Positions 23,291 to 29,227 of a DNA stretch of 41,363 nucleotides are shown here, piece by piece. A program made the position numbers and the translations under genes. Below the pieces are notes generated by a model that saw only the letters and a list, made by a program, of their open reading frames with translations, did not search any database and was not told the origin of the DNA. The stretch is from Bacillota bacterium (GTDB taxonomy: Bacteria > Bacillota > Clostridia > Acetivibrionales > DSM-1351): assembly GCA_023444055.1 (NCBI GenBank), contig JAEZRV010000097.1, forward strand, positions 1 to 41,363, in the 5' to 3' direction. Position 1 is the stretch's first letter; every line of letters begins with the position of its first letter.

Positions 23291-24964
23291 GTGCAGAATA
23301 AAACTATAGCAAATAAAGAAACAATAAAGGCTAAAGGTGCGGTAAATAAGCACGCACATAGTAAACCTACTAACAATAATAAAGGTGTTAGAACAAAAAG
23401 CTACAAAAAAATGAAAGAATTATTTCTTAATAATCCTAATTCAGTTACACGTGATGAATTCTTATCTTTTCAATCAGCTATAGGATACCGACGAGCAGTT
23501 AGCTTGCTTGAAGAGGGCAAAAAACGGCTGGGTAGTAAAATGCAAGGTAATAAAGGGAAAGGGAACAATACAGGGCTTCCTGATAAAGAACCACCTCAGA
23601 TGCAAATAGGACAGCATAATGGAGATGTCATTCAGAAAAAAAGCTTTTTCGGAAAGTTGTTCTCAGGAGCTAAGAATGTAGTAAGTAATGTAGTTAAACA
23701 AGGAGCTAAGGCAGGAGCAAACGGAATAAAAACAGTAGGAAATATAGTAAAACAAGGAACCAAGGCAGGAGCAAATAGCTTGAAAACAGTAGGAAATATA
23801 GTAAAGCAAGGAGCCAAGGCAGGAGCAAATGGTTTAAAAACAGTAGGAAACATAGTAAAGCAAGGAGCCAAGGCAGGAGCAAATGGCTTGAAAACAGTAG
23901 GAAATATAGTAAAGCAAGGAGTCAAGGCAGGAGAAAATGGTTTAAAAACAGCAAGCAACTTAATCGAAAAAGGTGTAAAGTATGGTCAAAAGGGTTTAAA
24001 AATAGCAAATACTGTTTTAAAACAAGGTATCAAGCTAGGTATAGATAAGGGAAAAGGTATAATAGAAAAGGCAAAAAAACAACTTAGCCAAGCAGGAGGA
24101 ATAACCCAAAATCTTTCAAAAAGATGTGGCAAGTTTTTTAACAATGCAATTAATCATTTGAAAAAGAGTCCAAAGATGATATTTGATGTTTTTAAATCAA
24201 AAAGTATTTCTAATATAACTCAAAATAAGACGGTTCAATCAATCTATAATGTTTTAAAAGGAAGTGTTAAATTACCATTTGAATTTGGAAAAAATGTATA
24301 TGAAAATTTTAACAAAAATGATAATATGGAATGGAATGATAAGCTGATGTATGCTTTCAAAAAAACTTCCTTATTTAAAAGTTTTGTTAAGATAACTCAA
24401 AGCGGAGCAATGCAATCGGTTTTTGATTTTGCAGGATTCGATAGAGATGAAAAAGGAGTTTATCATGCTCAGCAAAATGCGCTACAAATATATGGCGGTT
24501 ATAATAACTTGTATGACATTGTATTTGATTTGGCTACAAGCATGGATGCAAAGAAGTTTCCTTTTAAAGCTGGAGATGAGGAATATATAGTTTGGTTATG
24601 GAAGGGTGATTACCTGAACCTTGGGGCAGGAGCAGAAACGGGCGTATATTCCGGTGGAGAACCACATTGGATTGCGGATGAGAGTTTGGCTATGCCAATG
24701 ACCTTGTCTTTACAAGATAAACAAGGGAATAAAATATTTGAGTATAAACCTAATGAAAACACATGGTGGTGTACTGGATTTAACCCTCAGGTACAAGATG
24801 CGCAAGCCACTAATCTTATAGCAATAGGAAGTATTGATTTTTCAGGGAAAAAAGAATTGTGGGATAGTTTTTATAAAAAATATAGGAAATACCAAAAAGA
24901 AGTAAAGTGGACTTTTGACACTGAGAAAAAAATTGCTTACTTCAAATGGGAAAGTCCTAAATAA
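23291..24964 (+). CDS. Repeat-rich DUF4474 protein
   Basis: A 557-residue protein. The GTG at 23291 is chosen because AAGGGG lies 10 bases upstream; the GTG at 23264 lies before that site. Layout: basic low-complexity N-terminus, GDVIQKKSFFGKLFSGAKN junction, about six 18-residue tandem repeats of the form KQGAKAGANGLKTVGNIV (DNA 23696-24019), a lysine-rich helical region, and a C-terminal DUF4474 domain (about 390-557) with FKAGDEEYIVWLWKGDYLNL and GAGAETGVYSGG. No signal peptide. The architecture (repetitive lead plus conserved compact C-terminal domain) resembles polymorphic effectors, and a lipoprotein gene follows as a possible partner. Function unknown. Confidence 0.7.
   Translation: MQNKTIANKETIKAKGAVNKHAHSKPTNNNKGVRTKSYKKMKELFLNNPNSVTRDEFLSFQSAIGYRRAVSLLEEGKKRLGSKMQGNKGKGNNTGLPDKEPPQMQIGQHNGDVIQKKSFFGKLFSGAKNVVSNVVKQGAKAGANGIKTVGNIVKQGTKAGANSLKTVGNIVKQGAKAGANGLKTVGNIVKQGAKAGANGLKTVGNIVKQGVKAGENGLKTASNLIEKGVKYGQKGLKIANTVLKQGIKLGIDKGKGIIEKAKKQLSQAGGITQNLSKRCGKFFNNAINHLKKSPKMIFDVFKSKSISNITQNKTVQSIYNVLKGSVKLPFEFGKNVYENFNKNDNMEWNDKLMYAFKKTSLFKSFVKITQSGAMQSVFDFAGFDRDEKGVYHAQQNALQIYGGYNNLYDIVFDLATSMDAKKFPFKAGDEEYIVWLWKGDYLNLGAGAETGVYSGGEPHWIADESLAMPMTLSLQDKQGNKIFEYKPNENTWWCTGFNPQVQDAQATNLIAIGSIDFSGKKELWDSFYKKYRKYQKEVKWTFDTEKKIAYFKWESPK
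23696..24019 (+). repeat. Six 54-bp in-frame tandem repeats
   Basis: Six consecutive 54-bp units encode KQGAKAGANGLKTVGNIV variants. Units 1-4 are nearly identical; 5 and 6 diverge (VKAGENGLKTASNLI, VKYGQKGLKIANTVL). Copy number is likely to vary between strains. Confidence 0.92.
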
Positions 24965-24991
24965 ATATATTTTTATTAATAATGATTAGGG

Positions 24992-25104
24992 AAGGTTGAA
25001 AGAAATTAAAAAAAATAAAAAAAGGAGGTGCCGAGTCCATGTCATTTCTTTCAGGGAAATGTACATTTCCCTTGTGGTTCTTGTGTAGAATGCGGGACAT
25101 GGAC
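24992..25104 (+). promoter_or_regulatory. Dispersed structured element, copy B (leader)
   Basis: Contains AAGGTTGAAAGAAATT, a perfect Shine-Dalgarno AAAGGAGGTG, TGCCGAGTCCATG, a perfect 18-base palindrome GGGAAATGTACATTTCCC and a 9-bp outer stem GTCCATGTC (25035-25043)/GACATGGAC (25096-25104). Copy A at 2592 shares blocks and the outer stem with compensatory changes. The ATG at 25039 sits inside the outer stem, so folding would hide the start codon of the lipoprotein gene; this looks like a translational control element. Confidence 0.6.
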
Positions 25105-25644
25105 ATAATTATGAATATTAAGAGATTACTATCATTTATAACTGTTGTTGTTTTTTCTTTGGGATTAACGTCGTGTACTACTTTCAAGCCAAAGCAATTA
25201 AGACAGAATGATGAAGAAATTGCTGATGCACGTTTTCAGGAAATAATAGAGGCTATTGGGAAGAGAGATAAGGAAGGGCTTAAAAAAATGTTCTCCGTTA
25301 ATGCATTAAATAAAGCGGATAATATTGATGATGGCATTGAGTATATAACGCAATTTTATAAGGGCGAAATAAAATCAAAGGATGGTACAGTAGTAACTTC
25401 AGATTCTAAAGATTTCGGTACAAGAACAAAAAAACTGGAATGTAATTATACAGTTGTAACTGATAAAGATACATATATAGTATTTTTTATTGATCAGGTA
25501 TTAGATACCAAAAATCCTGATAATGTGGGACTGTATATGTTACAGATAATTAAGGAAGCAGATGAAGAAGAGGAATTTGACTGGGGTGGAGAAAAGACAG
25601 GATGTGCAGGTATTTACAGACCTAAAAATACAGAGAGTAAATAA
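25039..25644 (+). CDS. DUF5104-type lipoprotein
   Basis: Small secreted lipoprotein. The conserved part starts at M25 (base 25111): signal sequence MNIKRLLSFITVVVFSLGLT followed by SC, the lipidated cysteine. The body has EEIADARFQEIIEAIGKRDK, MFSVNALNKADNIDDGIEYI and a C-terminal AGIYRP, as in DUF5104 lipoproteins. The ATG at 25039 has a perfect ribosome-binding site and would add a 24-residue extension (MSFLSGKCTFPLWFLC...); the ATG at 25111 has none, so either the longer form is made or the extension is a leader. It follows the DUF4474 gene and could be its immunity or anchoring partner (inference). Confidence 0.7.
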   Translation: MSFLSGKCTFPLWFLCRMRDMDIIMNIKRLLSFITVVVFSLGLTSCTTFKPKQLRQNDEEIADARFQEIIEAIGKRDKEGLKKMFSVNALNKADNIDDGIEYITQFYKGEIKSKDGTVVTSDSKDFGTRTKKLECNYTVVTDKDTYIVFFIDQVLDTKNPDNVGLYMLQIIKEADEEEEFDWGGEKTGCAGIYRPKNTESK

Positions 25645-25648
25645 CCCC

Positions 25649-25784
25649 TTGTTAATAAGATAAAGTGTATATAGATTTATTAACAAAGATAAGTGTTTTT
25701 TTCTAATGAAAATCAATAGCTGGGGAAGAACTTATGTATCCTAATGAAATAAAATTTAGTGTTTCTATATAGAAGCACTTTTTT
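25649..25784 (+). terminator. Two terminators after the lipoprotein gene
   Basis: First: TTGTTAATAA (25649-25658)/TTATTAACAA (25677-25686), then GATAAGTG and T7. Second: AGTGTTTCT-ATAT-AGAAGCACT (25758-25779) then TTTTTT. Between them no gene is seen. Confidence 0.7.
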
Positions 25785-25816
25785 GTTGCATACAATGATG
25801 AATATTGGATAAATTG

Positions 25817-26112
25817 CACTCAACTGTGAGTGTATAGATTCCAGTTAAAGAAATATAAACAACTTCCAAATCTTCTGAATACTATGAATGGAGGTGAAAT
25901 TAGCATGCCAATAATAAATAATAAAATTGAGCTGACTCCTGAAGAGAAAAAGAATTTTGTACATGAATTAAAAAAGGGTATCTTATTTCAATTACATAAT
26001 GAGAAATTGTTGACTTGTGAACAAATAAATCAAATACTGAAATCAATATAATTACTCAACTTTCCATTGATAAGTTGAACACCCTGCGATACTCAACTGG
26101 GAAAGTTGAGTA
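25817..26112. repeat. ACTCAACT repeats and alternative hairpins
   Basis: CACTCA-ACTG-TGAGTG at 25817-25832 is a hairpin ahead of the 48-residue ORF. After that ORF, TACTCAACTTTCC (26053-26065) pairs perfectly with GGAAAGTTGAGTA (26100-26112), while the intervening ACTCAACT (26091-26098) can pair with the same right arm. The alternative stems lie in the leader of the E3 recombinase gene and could form an attenuator or operators. Confidence 0.55.
25905..26051 (+). CDS. 48-residue ORF before E3 recombinase
   Basis: Reads MPIINNKIELTPEEKKNFVH then ELKKGILFQLHNEKLLTCEQ and INQILKSI. GGAGGTG lies 8 bases before the ATG. The helix-then-LLTxEQINQIL arrangement is SHOCT-like, a short motif often found in small proteins beside recombinases. 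Positioned 222 bases before the E3 recombinase, it is the E3 directionality-factor candidate; function not shown. Confidence 0.6.
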   Translation: MPIINNKIELTPEEKKNFVHELKKGILFQLHNEKLLTCEQINQILKSI

Positions 26113-26273
26113 TAATTACTTAAAATTGAAATATTGCCTTCTGAATGTAAGAACTTCGCATATATTTTAATAAGTAATAATTAAATTTTATAAAGATAAT
26201 TATGGTTCAACAGCATCACCCACGGAATCAAGTTTAACAATTTTAATAGACTTATGATTTGAGGTATTAATGC

Positions 26274-27875
26274 ATGAAAGTTAAAGTTGGTGCATATTGC
26301 CGGGTATCAACCGAAAAAGATGATCAAGTAAATTCATTGGAAAGCCAGAGAAGGTATTTCAACGCTTATATAAAAAGTAACCCAGAATGGGAGTTTGTAG
26401 ATATATATGCTGATGAAGGTATAAGCGGTACTCAAGTTAAAAATAGAATTGAATTTCAAAGAATGATAGATGATGCACGAAACAAGAGGTTGGATTTGAT
26501 ATTAACTAAAGAAATTTCTAGGTTTGCCAGAAATACATTAGATAGTGTAGGGTATACCCGTATGCTAAAGAAGCTGGGAATAGGTGTAATATTTATAAAT
26601 GATAATATAAATACACTTGATGGTGATGGAGAATTAAGACTTACAATTATGGCGGGTATTGCGCAGGATGAAAGCAGAAAAACCTCTGAGCGTGTAAAAT
26701 GGGGTCAAAAGAGAATGATGGAGCATGGGGTAGTATTTGGAAGAGAATTATTAGGATACAATCTCAATAGGGGCGTTTTAGCAATTAATGAAGAAGAAGC
26801 CGAAATAGTAAGATTAATTTTTTATAAATATACAATTGAGGGAAAAGGTACTCATGTTATTGCAAGGGAATTATATGAGGCTAATATTAAGTCAAAAAGG
26901 CAGAACAGGTGGTCTAACACTGTAATTTTAAAGATATTGAGAAATGAAAAGTATGTTGGTGATTTATTACAAAAGAAAACAATAACACCAGATTATTTGG
27001 ATCATAAGAAGAAGTATAATAAAGGAGAAGAAGACTTTGTATATATAAAAAACCATCATCCACCAATAATTGATAGAGAATTATGGGACAAAACTCAGTT
27101 GGAATTGCAAAAAAGGGCGACTGCAAAAGAGCACAAAAGTAAATATAGTAATAGGTATTGGTGCTCTGGTAAATTAATTTGTGGGGAATGTGGAAGTAAA
27201 TTTGTTTGTAAAAGCAAAAAATTAAAAGACGGTACACCCTATAAAGCATGGATTTGCATACAATCAAAAACCTTTGGAAAGAGAAAAACTGACGCAAATG
27301 GAGAACAAATTGGATGTGATAATAGAAGCGTAAACCATATAATTCTTGAAAATGTAGTTAAGCGTGTTCTGCGATCAATTAACTACAACCGAGAGCAGGC
27401 AATAGCAGATTTAGTGTCTGAAATCAATAAATTAAGGCATCAGCAGAATATTAAAAGCTCACAGCCATTATTAACAAAAATTGATTCGTTAATTGGTAAA
27501 AAACAGGATATAATTGACTTAAAGCTAGAGGGCTGGATTTCAACAGATGATATGGTTTTAATGAATAAAAAGTATGATGTGGAAATTAAAAAAATAGAAA
27601 ATGAAATAAGAGAAATTGAGAAAACAAACTTAATAAATAGAAACCAAAATGACAACTTACATATATATTTTGATAAAATTAGCTCAATAGTAAACGATTT
27701 TGAAGGTATTAATATGGATGGCATTTATAACCTAATGGTTGATAGAATAATTCTATATAAAGACAAAACCCTTGACATATACTTTTCATTTATAACTGAT
27801 TTTGTAAGAGTCCGCTATAATACGAAAGGCCGCGGAGTGCAGTATAAGGTTGAGATTCAGCTTGTTGAGGATTAA
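26274..27875 (+). CDS. Large serine recombinase of E3
   Basis: A 533-residue recombinase with all catalytic features: GAYCRVSTEKDDQVNSLESQ (Ser12), YADEGISGTQVKNRIEFQRM, LTKEISRFARNTLDSV, IAGIAQDESRKTSERVKWG, a zinc ribbon starting ICGECGSKF (about 302) and a C-terminal coiled coil. It is closest in style to canonical clostridial integrases, while the E1 enzyme is more divergent, so the three elements were acquired separately. Expected to act on GG-core sites 21322 and 28126. Confidence 0.93.
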   Translation: MKVKVGAYCRVSTEKDDQVNSLESQRRYFNAYIKSNPEWEFVDIYADEGISGTQVKNRIEFQRMIDDARNKRLDLILTKEISRFARNTLDSVGYTRMLKKLGIGVIFINDNINTLDGDGELRLTIMAGIAQDESRKTSERVKWGQKRMMEHGVVFGRELLGYNLNRGVLAINEEEAEIVRLIFYKYTIEGKGTHVIARELYEANIKSKRQNRWSNTVILKILRNEKYVGDLLQKKTITPDYLDHKKKYNKGEEDFVYIKNHHPPIIDRELWDKTQLELQKRATAKEHKSKYSNRYWCSGKLICGECGSKFVCKSKKLKDGTPYKAWICIQSKTFGKRKTDANGEQIGCDNRSVNHIILENVVKRVLRSINYNREQAIADLVSEINKLRHQQNIKSSQPLLTKIDSLIGKKQDIIDLKLEGWISTDDMVLMNKKYDVEIKKIENEIREIEKTNLINRNQNDNLHIYFDKISSIVNDFEGINMDGIYNLMVDRIILYKDKTLDIYFSFITDFVRVRYNTKGRGVQYKVEIQLVED

Positions 27876-28038
27876 TAAGAATTGGGTGAAGCTCTATGAA
27901 AAATATTGATTGAACCATATTAAAAACACTTGAATTATGGGATAAAGACAATGATATTGTATCCTAATTACTCTGTAGCTGTAGCACCCGATAAGTCTGA
28001 TAATTTGATGAAGACCATGAAATAGCATTCTAATTACG

Positions 28039-28087
28039 TGTGCATAATTTTTAAATATTCTATATAGTCTGTGCATAATTTTTAAAT
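28039..28087. repeat. 31-bp-period direct repeat at right end of E3
   Basis: TGTGCATAATTTTTAAAT occurs at 28039-28056 and 28070-28087, and a partial TGTG continues at 28101. The second copy contains the palindrome ATAATTT-TT-AAATTAT (28075-28090). It lies directly left of the attR3 arm and may hold accessory recombinase or directionality-factor sites. From 27876 to 28038 nothing else is seen. Confidence 0.55.
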
Positions 28088-28107
28088 TATCTGAATAGTA
28101 TGTGTGC

Positions 28108-28145
28108 CATACAGATACCGAGGTAGGTACGGAAGAACTGGGGCA
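28108..28145 (+). other. attR of element E3 (core GG 28126-28127)
   Basis: Element arm ATACCGAGGTA left of GG, cotJC sequence TACGGAAGA right. The six bases TAGGTA are shared, in phase, with 21320-21325, so the crossover lies within them; the dyad centre of the rebuilt attP picks GG. Confidence 0.7.
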
Positions 28146-28542
28146 TATGGAAATGATTTCAGCGATTGTTTATCAGCTTACACGTAACCTCACAATTGAT
28201 GAAATTAAGGCAAGCGGTTTTGATACCTATTTTGTTGATCATACAACAGCATTATACCCTATAGCCGCATCGGGAATGCCTTTTACAGCAACTATATTTC
28301 AATCAAAAGGCGATACAATAACAGATTTAACTGAAGATTTAGCAGCAGAACAGAAAGCAAGAACTACTTATGATAATATTTTGAGATTAGCTGATGACCC
28401 TGATGTAAAGGACCCTATAAAATTTCTTCGTGAGAGAGAAATTGTACATTTTCAGCGCTTTGGCGAAGCTTTGAGAGTTGCTCAGGAAAATATGGACTCA
28501 AAGAATTTCTATGCATTTAATCCTCAGTTTGATAAGAAATAG
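28126..28542 (+). CDS. cotJC: cotJC piece 4 of 4 (residues 62-199)
   Basis: Carries the rest of CotJC: GTEELGHMEMISAIVYQLTR with metal-binding E and H, ASGMPFTATIFQSKGDTITD, DLAAEQKARTTYDNILRL and KFLREREIVHFQRFGEAL. The frame is open upstream only to a stop at 28096-28098, and the apparent GTG start at 28102 lies in element sequence without a ribosome-binding site, so this piece is not expressed as such. Joined to piece 3 at GG it reads LTDI-GTEEL exactly as in uninterrupted CotJC. No frameshift or stop has accumulated over 138 codons, which argues for continued selection on the assembled gene. Confidence 0.93.
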   Translation, partial: GTEELGHMEMISAIVYQLTRNLTIDEIKASGFDTYFVDHTTALYPIAASGMPFTATIFQSKGDTITDLTEDLAAEQKARTTYDNILRLADDPDVKDPIKFLREREIVHFQRFGEALRVAQENMDSKNFYAFNPQFDKK

Positions 28543-29227
28543 CTAAATGGAGATTAATGTTAAACTAATTTATATTTTTAAAAATTTGCTCACATTTTAA
28601 ATAGCCGCATATGCGGCGTTAGGGCAAATACTAAATCGACTTAAATTTCCTAAAAAAAGCTATTGGTGTTCAAACTTATCAGCAGTTTGTTGCTTAAAAT
28701 AATTGCTTGAATAAATAATGTTTATTAATAAAGAAAATGAAGATAAAAAGCCTGTAAGCCTCCGGTGTAATAAGGATACAGGCTTTTGCTATGTTGTGAA
28801 AAGTGAGTAATATTATTAAATAAGCTGAGACTTAAAAGAGTTATATAATACTAAAAAAAGCATTTAAAAAAAATCTTAATATACTAATTGATTTAAGACT
28901 CTTTACGTTTCCTAAAATAAGAACACGTATATTGACGATATTAAAAAAGTATTCTAAAATTAAGTTGTTATCAAATTAACAATAAACATATAAAAATGAT
29001 TGTTGTATATCTGAATTTAATATCACTTCTTCGTTGGTATGTGTATTTGAAGTAGCATACTCAAAATCAGTATTTAAGCTATTGTTTTTTTTGAATAACT
29101 TAAAGCATCAAGTTGAGCAAAATAATACCAATAAAAACTTAAGAGGAAAGGAAAAGTATAGTGATTATGTATAGTGATTATTATGAATTCTTAATAATCT
29201 CATTATATTTGCTATGCAAAAAAATCT
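28543..29227. other. Intergenic region before the RHS gene
   Basis: Contains a perfect 14-base palindrome GCCGCATATGCGGC (28604-28617) and the cotJ-operon terminator described separately. From 28790 to 29227 it is AT-rich with no gene seen and should hold the RHS promoter. Confidence 0.5.
28748..28787 (+). terminator. Terminator of the cotJ operon
   Basis: AAGCCTGTA (28748-28756) pairs with TACAGGCTT (28777-28785), then TTG. The loop holds a second weak stem. Confidence 0.7.

Larger units (their letters stand above)
21322..28125 (+). mobile_element. Serine-recombinase element E3 in cotJC (6,804 bp)
   Basis: Bounded by cotJC pieces 3 and 4. Contents: abrB-like copy 2, a 37-residue ORF, a CotJC/Mn-catalase paralogue, an abrB remnant, a DUF4474 protein, a DUF5104-type lipoprotein, a 48-residue ORF and a large serine recombinase. 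In the circle the arms ACCGAGGTA and TATATCGGT flank GG with 7 of 9 complementary positions (12 of 18 when extended). Confidence 0.83.

Noticed and set aside
16303..28126. A single 11.8-kb element between cotJC pieces 2 and 4
   Set aside because: No in-phase shared dinucleotide joins pieces 2 and 4 without losing residues, and no symmetric attP results. The KGVLTDI micro-exon at 21301-21321 and two recombinases resolve it as two elements.
28102..28542. Stand-alone truncated Mn-catalase gene
   Set aside because: The first seven to eight codons are element DNA and not CotJC-like; the conserved frame begins exactly at the inferred crossover 28126.
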